From an uncultured Lachnospiraceae bacterium (GTDB lineage Bacteria; Bacillota; Clostridia; Lachnospirales; Lachnospiraceae), in NCBI GenBank assembly GCA_947175175.1, contig CAMWLV010000023.1:1-35846 (forward strand): 35,846 bases of DNA, written 5' to 3'. A model generated the notes under the pieces. It did not search any database. It saw only the letters and a list, made by a program, of their open reading frames with translations, and was not told the DNA's origin. Positions 22,921-31,900 of this stretch are shown here, piece by piece. Each line of letters starts with the position of its first letter. Position 1 is the first letter of the stretch. The position numbers were made by a program, and so were the translations under genes.

Positions 22921-24729
22921 ATGGAAAAAGATGAGGAGAAGCTGCTTGGTCGAAAGCGGCTGGAGAAGTGGATTAAAATATTTCTGCTATTTTTGACGTT
23001 TGCATGGCTGTGTACGATTATTTCTAAAAGCATCTATGTATCAGGACTGACGATTGTCAAGACAGACACTCCATCGAAAAAATATGTGGAGCATATTGTA
23101 GAGACGGACGGAATCGTGACAACAGGCGGCGAGATTGCAGTCAATACACAAGCGGGACTTCGCGTAGACAGGCTCTATGTCATGCAGGGGGACGAGGTCA
23201 AAACAGGAGATGTGCTGTTTACGATTGATATGGCAGATATTGCAGGCATCATCAGAGAAAAGGAGACCGAGCTGTCAAAAATGCAGTGTAATCTCTCAGA
23301 TATCCAGGTAAATGCAGTAATTGACGCGCAGAAGAAGGAAGTGGCGGTTCTATGGGCACAGGAGGATTACGAGACGGCGGACAAGGAGACTTTGATCGCG
23401 AAAGAACGCGCAAAGGAGGCACTCGACAAAGCGGTGGCAGAGCTGGAAAAGCATCTTGCAGATACAGTGCCGTACACGTCTGACAGTGCCAGGCGGAGAG
23501 CGTGGGACGATTACCACGACTGGGTGAACAGAGGGTATAACATTTCCGATCGGATCACAGCAAAAGAACGCGAGATTCAGGATTTGGAGGAGCAGATGGC
23601 GGAGCTGGGACAGAGTGACAGCGGCAAAGGGGCAGAAACAGCGGGGAAGGTGCTTTCCGGTGCAGAAGTGGAAGAACCGGTAAATAATGATGATAATACA
23701 AATGTGGACGAGAGCAATAGTGCAGAGTCAGATAATACATTGATCTCGCCAGAAAAAAGCAAAGAGAATCAAAGTCCGACAAATGAAAACAATACAGAGT
23801 ACATAGAATTGCAGGATAAAATCAAAAAAGCGAATGAAGAGCTGCTAGCCCTGCAGGACGAGCTGATTAAACACGACCGAAGTGCAGTTGAACAGCCCGA
23901 TTATTCGGCGGAGGAGCTAAAGTTTGATGAATGGCAGAACACGCGCCTGACACTTGAGGCAAATGTACAAAAGGCGAAAGAAAACTACAATGATGTGAGT
24001 TACAACCGCGAGGTGACACTGCGGCAGAAAATGCGGGACATTGCAAATGCACAAGTGACGACAAGGGCGGACTCCGCAGCTGCCATCTATGAGCTTGATA
24101 TAAAACAGATACAGACTCAGCTTGCAAGTCTTTATTCATTACAGAAGCAAAAGGGTGAAATCAAGGCTGAAAATGACGGAATTATTTCAAAAATTCAAGT
24201 TGAGGTCGGAGGAAGGACAGCGGACATGGCGGCGATATTGATGACGGATACACAGCGTCCATGTCAATTCAAGTTCAGTATCACAAAAGAACAAGGAAAA
24301 TATGTACATCTGAACGACACGGTCAACCTAAAACTAAACGGACAGCCCGCTATGGAAGTCACTGTTGATTATTTCACAGAAAACACCCAAGGCGGCTATG
24401 ATCTGATCTGTATACTCCCAGAGGGCGTGGGAAAGCCTGGACTAAGCGGAAACATAGAAAAATCAGTGCAGGGAGAGTATCACGATCTGACGCTTCCCGT
24501 CGATGCAGTTTTTGAGGAGTCAAACGGTTACTTTATCTATACATTAAACGAAAAGGAAGGAATCCTCGGAAGTGAGTATTATGCTGAAAAAATAAAGGTA
24601 CAGGTCAAAGATAAAAATGATAGATTTGTGGCGCTGGAGTCTGGAACGATCGGGGCGGATACGAAAGTGATCACATACGCAACAAAAGAGTTGAAGCAAG
24701 GCGAGAGCGTGCGCCCACAGGAAAAATAA
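22921..24729 (+). CDS. HlyD-like membrane-fusion/adaptor protein
   Basis: The 602-aa protein has a short cytoplasmic N-terminus, one membrane helix (~18-34) and a lipoyl-like half-motif (~60-105: GIVTTGGEIAVNTQAGLRVDRLYVMQGDEVKTGDVLF). A long coiled coil (~105-390) is interrupted by an Asn/Ser/Glu-rich segment. The second lipoyl half follows (GEIKAENDGIISKIQVEVGG), then beta domains. This is the HlyD/MacA-type adaptor plan, normally paired with exporters. Here it follows two importer-type permeases, 20 nt after the second, with no exporter in sight. ATG 22921 follows GGAGGG at 8 nt. The low-complexity coil tip is unusual. It may tether the lipoprotein receptors or the permeases to the cell wall; that is inference. 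Confidence 0.82.
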   Translation: MEKDEEKLLGRKRLEKWIKIFLLFLTFAWLCTIISKSIYVSGLTIVKTDTPSKKYVEHIVETDGIVTTGGEIAVNTQAGLRVDRLYVMQGDEVKTGDVLFTIDMADIAGIIREKETELSKMQCNLSDIQVNAVIDAQKKEVAVLWAQEDYETADKETLIAKERAKEALDKAVAELEKHLADTVPYTSDSARRRAWDDYHDWVNRGYNISDRITAKEREIQDLEEQMAELGQSDSGKGAETAGKVLSGAEVEEPVNNDDNTNVDESNSAESDNTLISPEKSKENQSPTNENNTEYIELQDKIKKANEELLALQDELIKHDRSAVEQPDYSAEELKFDEWQNTRLTLEANVQKAKENYNDVSYNREVTLRQKMRDIANAQVTTRADSAAAIYELDIKQIQTQLASLYSLQKQKGEIKAENDGIISKIQVEVGGRTADMAAILMTDTQRPCQFKFSITKEQGKYVHLNDTVNLKLNGQPAMEVTVDYFTENTQGGYDLICILPEGVGKPGLSGNIEKSVQGEYHDLTLPVDAVFEESNGYFIYTLNEKEGILGSEYYAEKIKVQVKDKNDRFVALESGTIGADTKVITYATKELKQGESVRPQEK

Positions 24730-24747
24730 AGATTATAATAATTTTAT

Positions 24748-24776
24748 TTGCCATTTTGCGACAAAGATTATATACT
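24748..24776 (+). promoter_or_regulatory. Sigma-A promoter of the DUF3737 gene
   Basis: TTGCCA (24748-24753), 17 bp and TATACT (24771-24776). It has no TTTAGAGA box, so this gene is probably outside the two-component regulon. Confidence 0.7.
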
Positions 24777-24812
24777 AATGTATGAATATTTTCGTAATGG
24801 AGATGAGAGCAA

Positions 24813-25664
24813 ATGAAGGTAATTGAAAAACAGACATTCGATGAAGAAAGGGCATTGTATGGAAGCAGGGGCGTGGTCATAAGGGAATGTTCTTTTGATG
24901 GTCCTGCAGATGGGGAGAGCGCCGTTAAGGAGGCATCAGATATACAGGCGGAAAAGTGTTTTTTTAATCTGCGCTATCCGTTCTGGCATGTGCACGGACT
25001 TGGCATTCACGACTCTGAGATGACACCGCTGTGCCGCGCTGCACTGTGGTATTCTGACCACATAGAAATAACAGGCACGAAAATGCATGGCATCAAGGCG
25101 CTCCGGGAGTGCAGTGATGTGGTGATTCGCGATTGTGACATCATATCGCCGGAATTCGGGTGGTCTGTCAATCAGATCAAGATGGAGGAGTCCACTGCGG
25201 AGAGCGAGTATTTCATGATGCGTTCCGAGAATATCGCTTTTAAAAATGTGACATTCAAGGGGAAATATTCATTCCAGTATATCAAAAATGCAGTGTTTGA
25301 TAACTGTACTTTTGACACCAAGGACGCGTTCTGGCATGGTGAGAATGTCGTGGTGAGAAACTGTGTTGTCAAGGGAGAGTATCTTGCGTGGTACGCGGAC
25401 GGTCTGACTTTTGAAAACTGTAAGATTATCGGTACACAGCCGCTGTGCTACTGCAAAAATCTGAAATTAATCGACTGTGAGATGACAGATACGGACCTCT
25501 GCTTTGAAAAGTCGGAGGTAGAGGCAAAGATCACAACGCCAGTCATCAGCATCAAAAATCCATTGTCAGGCACAATCGTCGTTCCATCGGTGGGCGAGAT
25601 CATCATGGATGATGAAAACGCAAAAGGTGAGATTCAGGTAGGAATTACAGAAAGCTGCAAATAA
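24813..25664 (+). CDS. DUF3737 family protein (right-handed beta-helix)
   Basis: The 283-aa protein matches the DUF3737 pattern from memory: MKVIEKQTFDEERALYGSRG, ECSFDGPADGESAVKE, NLRYPFWHVHGLGIHDSEMT and ALWYSDHI. Repeating turns such as NCTFDTKDAFWHGENVVVRNCVVKGEYLAWYADGLTFENCKI show the stacked rungs of a right-handed parallel beta-helix, as in pectate lyases. No signal peptide is visible, so it is probably cytoplasmic. The activity is unknown; a carbohydrate-related role is plausible from the fold only. It has its own promoter and starts at ATG 24813 after GGAGATGAGAGCAA. Confidence 0.88.
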   Translation: MKVIEKQTFDEERALYGSRGVVIRECSFDGPADGESAVKEASDIQAEKCFFNLRYPFWHVHGLGIHDSEMTPLCRAALWYSDHIEITGTKMHGIKALRECSDVVIRDCDIISPEFGWSVNQIKMEESTAESEYFMMRSENIAFKNVTFKGKYSFQYIKNAVFDNCTFDTKDAFWHGENVVVRNCVVKGEYLAWYADGLTFENCKIIGTQPLCYCKNLKLIDCEMTDTDLCFEKSEVEAKITTPVISIKNPLSGTIVVPSVGEIIMDDENAKGEIQVGITESCK

Positions 25665-25725
25665 TGGTTGAAAAAGCCCATAAAGTATGTTAAGGTTAAA
25701 GAGAGCAGTGTTTTTCTCAAATAAA

Positions 25726-25745
25726 GCAAAGTGCACGAACTTTGC
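25726..25745 (+). promoter_or_regulatory. Leader hairpin before the 24-codon ORF
   Basis: GCAAAGT (25726-25732) pairs perfectly with ACTTTGC (25739-25745), loop GCACGA, 25 nt before an AAGGAGG site. It could be a regulatory leader or the end of the upstream transcript. Confidence 0.45.
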
Positions 25746-25782
25746 GAGTAACAATAAATCAGATTTCGATAAGGAGGACAAA

Positions 25783-25857
25783 ATGCAGTACATCACGAAT
25801 AATCTACTAAATTTGATAGCGGACCGAGAAGGTGTGATTGTCCTCAGAATGCAATAA
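25783..25857 (+). CDS. Small ORF (24 aa) with strong ribosome-binding site
   Basis: ATG 25783 follows a perfect AAGGAGG at 5 nt (25771-25777) and encodes MQYITNNLLNLIADREGVIV plus LRMQ, stop 25855-25857. A terminator-like hairpin closes the unit at 25891-25919. The peptide is amphipathic with no clear signal or Cys motif. It could be a genuine small protein, a leader peptide or a degraded gene start. I see nothing else in 25665-25992. Confidence 0.45.
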   Translation: MQYITNNLLNLIADREGVIVLRMQ

Positions 25858-25890
25858 GGATCTTTTTATTGTAGTCAAAATGATGCGGAT

Positions 25891-25919
25891 AAAAACACCT
25901 TTCTATGAGGTGTTTTTTT
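25891..25919 (+). terminator. Terminator after the 24-codon ORF
   Basis: AAAAACACCT (25891-25900) pairs with AGGTGTTTTT (25908-25917) and runs into a T-tract; loop TTCTATG. Confidence 0.85.
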
Positions 25920-25992
25920 GTTACCAGAATGCGGAACAAGAGAGCACCCGGAAACGATGATTAAGATTATGATATAAAAGGAGTTTTTATTT

Positions 25993-27129
25993 ATGATTAC
26001 AATATTCGGAAAATATACGAATGCGATTGTTTATACGACTGACAACGAGCAGTATGCCATCGACGACTATGCAAGGAAACAGTTACAGATGCTTTGCGAC
26101 CATCCCAGTGCCGCAGGAAGCAAAATACGTGTGATGCCAGATGTCCACCCCGGCAAGGTGGGAACGATTGGACTGACCATGACAGTAGGAGAATCTTTGA
26201 TGCCAAATCTTGTCGGAGTAGATATCGGCTGTGGCATGATAATTGCAAAAATCAAGACAAAAGGTATGGAATGTCAAAAGCTGGATACTGTCATCCGCGA
26301 CAATGTTCCGGTCGGAGGGGCGGTCAGAAAGACAAGTCATAAGCTTAGTGATAAGACAGCGCTTCACAGACTGCATTGCTATAAGGTAATAGATGAAGTA
26401 AAGGCGGAGCGCAGTATCGGAACACTGGGCGGGGGCAATCATTTCATTGAAATAGATCAAGATGAGGACGGTGGGTTTTACCTCGTGATTCACTCTGGGA
26501 GCCGTCATCTTGGCATGGAAGTGACAGAGTATTATCTCAAAGAAGGTCAAAGGGTGTCACAGATGAAGAAACAGGGGCATGCTCCATATGACTTGACCTG
26601 TCTGGATGGTGAGCTGCTTGAAAAATACCTGCATGATCTGGAGGTTGTACAGGAATTTGCCAGGCTGAACAGGGAGGCTATGGCCGATGAGATTGTGCGC
26701 GGCATGAAATGGAAAGTGCTGGACAGCTATACTTGCATTCATAATTACGTCGATTTTTCAGAAAAAGTACCTCTTTTGAGGAAGGGGGCGATCAGTGCAA
26801 AGGCTGGGGAGCGGGTCATCATTCCTATTAATATGCGTGATGGGATCATCTTGGGTACAGGACTTGGGAATGAGGACTGGAACTGTTCTGCACCGCATGG
26901 CTCTGGGCGGATTTACAGGCGCTCTGAGGTGAAGGAGCATCATACAGTCTCAGAATTTAAGAAAGCTATGGACGGTATTTATTCCATCTGTGTCAATAAG
27001 GATACTTTGGATGAGTCGCCATTTGCATATCGGAAAATAGAGGATATGTTGAGCGTAGTCGGTGAGACGATTACAGTGGACAAAATCATCAAACCGGTCT
27101 ATAACTTCAAGGCAGGCGCGGAAAAATAA
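25993..27129 (+). CDS. rtcB: RtcB family RNA ligase/repair protein
   Basis: RtcB proteins join RNA 2',3'-cyclic phosphate (or 3'-phosphate) ends to 5'-OH ends using GTP and Mn2+. Metal and guanylation motifs are visible: DVHPGK (50-55), GVDIGCGM (75-82, metal-binding C80), GTLGGGNHFIEID, HSGSRHLG and SAPHGSGR, with H302 at the position of the guanylated histidine. At 378 aa it belongs to the shorter bacterial RtcB-like group rather than the ~400-480-aa classical ligases. Its natural substrate may be damaged tRNA or rRNA. ATG 25993 follows AAAGGAG. The kinase-like gene starts 24 nt downstream, probably in the same operon. No rtcA or rtcR gene is visible. Confidence 0.92.
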   Translation: MITIFGKYTNAIVYTTDNEQYAIDDYARKQLQMLCDHPSAAGSKIRVMPDVHPGKVGTIGLTMTVGESLMPNLVGVDIGCGMIIAKIKTKGMECQKLDTVIRDNVPVGGAVRKTSHKLSDKTALHRLHCYKVIDEVKAERSIGTLGGGNHFIEIDQDEDGGFYLVIHSGSRHLGMEVTEYYLKEGQRVSQMKKQGHAPYDLTCLDGELLEKYLHDLEVVQEFARLNREAMADEIVRGMKWKVLDSYTCIHNYVDFSEKVPLLRKGAISAKAGERVIIPINMRDGIILGTGLGNEDWNCSAPHGSGRIYRRSEVKEHHTVSEFKKAMDGIYSICVNKDTLDESPFAYRKIEDMLSVVGETITVDKIIKPVYNFKAGAEK

Positions 27130-27153
27130 GGAATAGAGGAAGGAGGGTGAATC

Positions 27154-27753
27154 ATGGTAATAACAATCAGCAGGGAGACAGGGAGTGGCGGACATACCAT
27201 AGGGAAGCTGTTGGCGGAAAAGCTCGGATATGCATTTTATGATAAAGAAATCGTGGCATCTGCGGCAAGAGAGATGGGAATTGATGCAAAGCTTATATTG
27301 GAAAATGGGGAAAATATGTCCGAGCAGGATTATATTGACATGAAGAGCGGATTTATACCACATTACAAAAAGCCCGAAGTGCCCTACGAAGAGATCAAAG
27401 AGGCACAGGACAAAGTGGTCAGGAGCATTGCGGACAAGGGAAACTGCATTATCGTGGGACGCGGTGCTGATTACATTCTCAGGGGACGCAGTGATGTGCT
27501 TAATGTGTTCATCCATGCGGACATGGGACATCGTGTCAGGAGAGTCCAGCGGCATGAAGGTGTGACCGACCAGGAAGAACGCATCAGGAGAGAGCTGGAG
27601 AAAAAAGATCGTTCGAGGACGATGTACTATAGGTATTTTACGCAGAGAGAATGGGGAAAAGTAGAGAACTACACGCTTGCACTCGATGCGGGTGTTTTTA
27701 CAAAGACACAGTGTGCAGAGCTGATCATCAAGGCAATAGAAATGCGTGCTTAG
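27154..27753 (+). CDS. Cytidylate kinase-like family protein
   Basis: The 199-aa protein begins MVITISRETGSGGHTIGKLLAEKLGYAFYDKEI. SRETGSGGHTIG (6-17) is the P-loop-type motif of the cytidylate-kinase-like (AAK6) family. GRGADYIL and the Arg-rich lid EERIRRELEKKDRSRTMYYRYF follow. It is shorter than canonical Cmk (~220 aa), and the acceptor region (SGFIPHYKKPEVPYEEIKE) differs, so CMP may not be its substrate. ATG 27154 follows GGAGGG. It is likely co-transcribed with rtcB, hinting at a role in RNA or nucleotide metabolism, but the function of this subfamily is not settled. Confidence 0.85.
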   Translation: MVITISRETGSGGHTIGKLLAEKLGYAFYDKEIVASAAREMGIDAKLILENGENMSEQDYIDMKSGFIPHYKKPEVPYEEIKEAQDKVVRSIADKGNCIIVGRGADYILRGRSDVLNVFIHADMGHRVRRVQRHEGVTDQEERIRRELEKKDRSRTMYYRYFTQREWGKVENYTLALDAGVFTKTQCAELIIKAIEMRA

Positions 27754-27762
27754 AAATAAAAC

Positions 27763-27791
27763 TTGCAATATAAAAATGATTGCGATACAAT
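27763..27791 (+). promoter_or_regulatory. Sigma-A promoter of leuS
   Basis: TTGCAA (27763-27768), 17 bp and TACAAT (27786-27791), leaving a ~72-nt leader. That leader is too short for a T-box riboswitch. Confidence 0.75.
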
Positions 27792-27870
27792 AACACATGA
27801 ATGTTATTGAAAAAGAAAATATTAGAAAAACAGCTTTAGACAGTTAAAGCGTTGAAAAGGAGTAAGAGAG

Positions 27871-30285
27871 ATGAACAAAGAGTATTCTCCAAAGGACATT
27901 GAGAAAAAATGGCAGGATATCTGGGACAAGGAGGAGGCGTTCAAGGTTGGTGTGGATCAGACAAAACCAAAATATTATGCGCTGGTAGAGTTCCCATATC
28001 CGTCAGGGCAGGGACTTCATGTGGGTCATCCAAGACCATACACGGCGATGGATATCGTATCGAGAAAGCGCAGAATGCAGGGCTACAATGTACTGTTTCC
28101 GATGGGCTGGGACGCGTTTGGACTGCCGACAGAAAACTATGCGATCAAGAACCAGATCCATCCAAAGATTGTCACAAAAAACAATGTGGAGCATTTCAAG
28201 AATCAGTTGAAGGCACTCGGCTATTCGTTCGACTGGTCAAAGGAAGTGAACACGACAGATGAAAAATACTACAAGTGGACGCAGTGGATTTTCTTACAGC
28301 TGTTCAAGAAAGGACTTGCATACAAGACCGAGATGCCGATTAACTTCTGTACTTCCTGTAAAGTAGGTCTTGCCAATGAGGAAGTTGTGAATGGTGTGTG
28401 TGAGCGCTGCGGTTCTGAAGTCATCAGAAAGATGCAGTCACAGTGGATGCTAAAGATCACAGATTACGCGGACAAATTGATCGAAGGACTTGACCATGTA
28501 GATTACATCGAAAAGGTAAAAGTTTCCCAGAAAAACTGGATCGGTCGTTCCGAGGGAGCCGAAGTTAATTTCAAATTAAAGGACAAGGACGAGACACTTG
28601 TCATCTATACGACAAGACCAGATACATTGTTCGGCGCTACTTATATGGTCATTTCTCCAGAGCACCCTTTGATTGAAAAGTACAAGGCTGAGCTTGAAAA
28701 TTATGAGGAGATAGCAGCTTACCGCGAGCAGGCTTCCAAGAAATCTGATTTTGAGCGTACAGAACTGGCAAAGGACAAGACAGGTGTGTGTATCAAGGGC
28801 ATTTCAGCAATCAATCCTGTCAACAATAAGGAAATCCCGGTATGGGTTTCTGATTATGTACTGATGTCATATGGTACTGGCGCAATCATGGCAGTTCCGG
28901 CGCATGACACAAGAGACTGGGATTTTGCCAAGAAGTTCGGACTTCCTATTATAGAGGTGGTTGCTGGCGGCGATGTGCAGAACGAAGCGTTTACAGATGT
29001 TGCCACCGGAAAACTCTGCAATTCAGACTTCTTAGATGGAATGGAGGTAAAGGATGCAAAGGCGGCCATAACAAAGTGGCTTGAGGAAAAGGGAATTGGA
29101 CACAAGAAGGTCAATTTTAAGCTTCGCGACTGGGTATTCTCTCGTCAGCGTTACTGGGGTGAACCGATTCCTGTTGTAAAGTGCCCTTGCTGCGGATATG
29201 TACCTCTTGACGAGAGCGAACTTCCGTTAAGACTCCCAGAGGTGGAGAGCTACATGCCCACCGATACCGGCGAGTCACCGCTTGCGGCGATGCGGGACTG
29301 GGTTGAGACCACTTGTCCGAAGTGCGGCGGTAAGGCGGAGCGCGAGACGGATACCATGCCGCAGTGGGCAGGTTCTTCCTGGTATTTCCTGAGATATATC
29401 GATCCGGACAATGATAAGGAGTTTGCGTCAAAGGAAGCGCTGGAATACTGGATGCCAGTAGACTGGTACAATGGCGGTATGGAGCACACAACACTCCATC
29501 TGCTCTACTCAAGATTTTGGCACAAGTTTCTCTATGACCAGAACTTAGTACCATGTAGTGAACCCTATATGAAGCGTACTTCACACGGCATGATTCTCGG
29601 TGAAAACGGTGAGAAGATGTCCAAGTCGAGGGGAAATGTGGTCAACCCCGACGATGTAGTTGACGAGTTTGGCGCGGATACACTCAGAACCTATGAAATG
29701 TTTATCGGGGCATTTGACTTAAGTGCAGCATGGAGTATGGAAGGCGTTAAGGGGTGCAGACGTTTCCTTGACCGTGTGTGGAAATTGCAGGATATGCTTG
29801 TTGATGGCGAGGGCTATCGCCCGGAGATGGAGACAAAGATCCATCAGACGATTAAAAAGGTTTCCAATGATTTTGAGGGATTGAAGTTCAACACCGCAAT
29901 CGCGGCAATGATGGCGCTTGTCAATGATTTCTACAAGGCAAACAGCATCACAAAGGACGAGTATGCGACATTAGTCTTACTGCTCAATCCGGTAGCACCT
30001 CATATGACAGAGGAGCTCTGGGAGATGTACTTTGGAAACGGCAGGGCTTATCAGCAGAAATGGCCGGAATATGATGAGGCAAAAACAGTAGAGTCAACAG
30101 TGGAGATTGCAGTGCAGATTAACGGCAAAGTGAAAGCGACGCTGATGGTAGGGCTCGACGAGGACGAGGCATCAGTGAAGGAAAAGGCACATTGCATCCC
30201 TGCAATAGCAGAGCTCACAGCAGGGAAGAACATTGTAAAGGAGATCTATGTGAAGGGCAGGATCCTTAACATTGTGGCAAAATAA
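27871..30285 (+). CDS. leuS: Leucyl-tRNA synthetase
   Basis: The 804-aa class Ia synthetase charges tRNA-Leu. The HIGH motif is HVGH (50-53) within [20 protein letters not shown]. The CP1 editing domain (~220-420) contains [20 protein letters not shown] and the [19 protein letters not shown] loop. KMSKS lies at 582-586 within [16 protein letters not shown]. Two zinc-type Cys pairs are seen: CTSC...CERC (~160-190) and CPCC...CPKC in the leucine-specific region. The length is normal for Firmicutes. ATG 27871 follows AAAGGAG. The stop overlaps the next gene's ATG (TAATG), so the downstream LeuRS-like fragment is translationally coupled. Confidence 0.98.
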   Translation: MNKEYSPKDIEKKWQDIWDKEEAFKVGVDQTKPKYYALVEFPYPSGQGLHVGHPRPYTAMDIVSRKRRMQGYNVLFPMGWDAFGLPTENYAIKNQIHPKIVTKNNVEHFKNQLKALGYSFDWSKEVNTTDEKYYKWTQWIFLQLFKKGLAYKTEMPINFCTSCKVGLANEEVVNGVCERCGSEVIRKMQSQWMLKITDYADKLIEGLDHVDYIEKVKVSQKNWIGRSEGAEVNFKLKDKDETLVIYTTRPDTLFGATYMVISPEHPLIEKYKAELENYEEIAAYREQASKKSDFERTELAKDKTGVCIKGISAINPVNNKEIPVWVSDYVLMSYGTGAIMAVPAHDTRDWDFAKKFGLPIIEVVAGGDVQNEAFTDVATGKLCNSDFLDGMEVKDAKAAITKWLEEKGIGHKKVNFKLRDWVFSRQRYWGEPIPVVKCPCCGYVPLDESELPLRLPEVESYMPTDTGESPLAAMRDWVETTCPKCGGKAERETDTMPQWAGSSWYFLRYIDPDNDKEFASKEALEYWMPVDWYNGGMEHTTLHLLYSRFWHKFLYDQNLVPCSEPYMKRTSHGMILGENGEKMSKSRGNVVNPDDVVDEFGADTLRTYEMFIGAFDLSAAWSMEGVKGCRRFLDRVWKLQDMLVDGEGYRPEMETKIHQTIKKVSNDFEGLKFNTAIAAMMALVNDFYKANSITKDEYATLVLLLNPVAPHMTEELWEMYFGNGRAYQQKWPEYDEAKTVESTVEIAVQINGKVKATLMVGLDEDEASVKEKAHCIPAIAELTAGKNIVKEIYVKGRILNIVAK

Positions 30286-31004
30286 TGGTCAATGATGTTT
30301 TAACACCAATGAATCACAGGGAAATCGAATATAATGCAAAAAAGCTGTCGGGGTGCAATATCCCCGACAGTTTCGCGTGCGATAACGCATTGCTGGAATG
30401 GCTGGACGAAACGGGAAAGCGTGTATTTGACGATGACCTTGTGATGGATTATGGAACAGATTGTCTAAGACTTTATCTGTTATTTGATAATACACCCAAG
30501 GAGAATGACGCGCCTTACTACGACAGCTGGCAGGAGGGGGCATTGGAGGGCATTTATAAGTTTCTCGGCAGATACAGAAGGATGATTCTTGCCGCAGATG
30601 AATGGAACAGGCGCGGTAATTATAATGAAGAAACACTTTCGTCAGCAGGAATTGACAGGATGAATCAGGCATTAGAAGATACGGCGGCAAAGATTAGGAA
30701 GTGCATCAGCCGGGGAAATACTATGCCAAACAGACATAATATTGTGTCAGCAATGATGGAACTCTTGAATGTATATCAAAAAGAATTGAAGATAGGTGAA
30801 ATCTTAACCTCATTTCATGCACATGCAATCGAAACTGCTGTCCCGCATGGAGATACTTTGTCTGAAATATATGCAGGACAATACCGGGCGGACAGACAAA
30901 ATACTGATGTGACAAAGCTGTGTCAGAATTTTGTGATACTGATGGCACCATATGCGCCGGATTTGTCCAAAATATTATGGAAATCGATCAATACACTTTC
31001 CTGA
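30285..31004 (+). CDS. Freestanding LeuRS-like anticodon-binding-region paralogue
   Basis: The 239-aa protein has no catalytic core. Its segment DLVMDYGTDCLRLYLLFDNTP (51-71) aligns with [18 protein letters not shown] of the upstream LeuRS, just after KMSKS. SWQEGALEGIYKFLGRYRRM (81-100) aligns with [19 protein letters not shown], and the end FVILMAPYAPDLSKILW aligns with [16 protein letters not shown]. It therefore spans the post-KMSKS linker and the helical anticodon-binding domain. HIGH, editing and KMSKS are absent; KRVFDD replaces the last. Its ATG overlaps the leuS stop by one base, so it is co-translated. Divergence is high, so it is not a fresh duplication. It may bind tRNA-Leu or LeuRS; the function is unknown. 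Confidence 0.8.
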   Translation: MVNDVLTPMNHREIEYNAKKLSGCNIPDSFACDNALLEWLDETGKRVFDDDLVMDYGTDCLRLYLLFDNTPKENDAPYYDSWQEGALEGIYKFLGRYRRMILAADEWNRRGNYNEETLSSAGIDRMNQALEDTAAKIRKCISRGNTMPNRHNIVSAMMELLNVYQKELKIGEILTSFHAHAIETAVPHGDTLSEIYAGQYRADRQNTDVTKLCQNFVILMAPYAPDLSKILWKSINTLS

Positions 31005-31031
31005 TATGAAAAATGGCGGATAATCTATAAA

Positions 31032-31062
31032 GGACTCCACACCAAAGACGGGAGTCTCTTTA
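31032..31062. terminator. Terminator between the leuS operon and the convergent small genes
   Basis: GACTCC (31033-31038) pairs with GGAGTC (31051-31056), then TCTTTAT. It is usable for the plus-strand leuS operon. The minus-strand gene ends just beyond, at 31070. Confidence 0.65.
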
Positions 31063-31069
31063 TATTGCC

Positions 31070-31369
31070 TTAATGGGATTGAAAAAAGGAAGAAATTTTC
31101 TGCATCTTTTCGATGTCATCGGATGTTGAGTATTTTTTCAGGACAGAAAAAATAAGTTCAACCTCTTCCTTTTGGAAAGTGATATTGTTTTCCTTGCTCA
31201 GCTTGCTAAGTGAGAGCAGAAACGCCATCATTTTTTTCTGGCGCTCCTGCTGCGTTCCACTACTGTTGATGGAAGCGCCCTGCACAAACATTTTGTCGAG
31301 AAAGTCAAGCTTTGCTCTGTCAATATTCTTTAGTTCCGGGTCATTCATCCATTCATTGTTGGTTTCCAT
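31070..31369 (-). CDS. Hypothetical helical protein (99 aa)
   Basis: I choose ATG 31369 (METNNEWMNDPELKNIDRAK) because GGAGG lies 8 nt upstream, inside the end of the preceding gene. The frame is open five codons further. The protein is acidic and helical, with GTQQERQKKMMAFLLSLSKLSKENNITFQKEEVELIF and no membrane segment or Cys motif. It overlaps the 176-aa gene by 17 nt and is probably its operon partner. I recall similar pairs of small helical proteins near spore-type genes in Lachnospiraceae, but cannot name a family. Confidence 0.7.
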   Translation of the reverse strand: METNNEWMNDPELKNIDRAKLDFLDKMFVQGASINSSGTQQERQKKMMAFLLSLSKLSKENNITFQKEEVELIFSVLKKYSTSDDIEKMQKISSFFQSH

Positions 31370-31883
31370 TGTCATTGCCTCCAAATAGTTTCATCATTTC
31401 CATTATTTCATTCATATTGAATCCATTTGTGTTCTCGCTGCCAGAGGACAGGGTTTCCATCACGGAACCGATGTCCATATTGGAGTTTGGATCGGGATTC
31501 AGGCTCTGGAAAAGTTCCATCATCTGCTGCATCTCACGCACATTTTTCATTGTTCTTATGGCAGAAAGAATCTGGTTAAAACTTTTTTCCTCGCCTGGGG
31601 CAAGATACTTGTGAATCGCCTTATAGATATTTTCGAGGTTTTCTGCCATGTCAGTGCCTGTTCTCGTGTCAGTGTCCAGACTGCTGGCGTGGATTCCGCT
31701 TGTAAATCCCGGATTTCCTTTGCCAAGCATGGACATGGTGTATTTTAACTCCATATATTTGATCAGGACAGGCAGCATCCGGAAGTTATCGTTGTCCATA
31801 AAGGGCAGAAGGGACTTTAAGATCTGGATGTGATTCGTGGTATAGAAGTGGTCAAAAGCCAGCACGTAATCGTTATCCTCCAT
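31353..31883 (-). CDS. Hypothetical helical protein (176 aa), partner of the 99-aa protein
   Basis: The protein begins MEDNDYVLAFDHFYTTNHIQILKSLLPFMD and is rich in Met, Asn and Gln. It has helices such as NVREMQQMMELFQSLNPDP and an Asn/Gly tail (FGGNDNGNQQ). I see no catalytic motif. ATG 31883 has GGAGG at 6 nt, but an upstream seven-codon ORF (31896-31873) begins at the position favoured by a stronger AAGGAGG in the two-hairpin leader. Translation may thus be coupled through the leader ORF. Context is a Cys-rich, spore-coat-like gene upstream and a 99-aa helical protein downstream. A role in spore surface assembly is only a guess. Confidence 0.72.
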   Translation of the reverse strand: MEDNDYVLAFDHFYTTNHIQILKSLLPFMDNDNFRMLPVLIKYMELKYTMSMLGKGNPGFTSGIHASSLDTDTRTGTDMAENLENIYKAIHKYLAPGEEKSFNQILSAIRTMKNVREMQQMMELFQSLNPDPNSNMDIGSVMETLSSGSENTNGFNMNEIMEMMKLFGGNDNGNQQ

Positions 31884-31896
31884 AATAAACCTCCAT
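31873..31896 (-). CDS. Seven-codon leader ORF overlapping the 176-aa gene start
   Basis: On the minus strand, ATG at 31896-31894 reads MEVYYGG and stops with TAA at 31875-31873, inside the 176-aa gene that starts at 31883. It lies 7 nt after AAGGAGG of the two-hairpin leader, the same place where dut starts in the other leader copy. Confidence 0.4.
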   Translation of the reverse strand: MEVYYGG

Positions 31897-31900
31897 TTTT

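Noticed and set aside
24813-25664. DUF3737 gene as a fifth member of the direct-repeat regulon
   Set aside because: It has its own TTGCCA-N17-TATACT promoter and no TTTAGAGA repeat upstream.
27763-27870. T-box riboswitch before leuS
   Set aside because: Only ~72 nt lie between the promoter and the start codon, with no specifier stem, T-box sequence or terminator.
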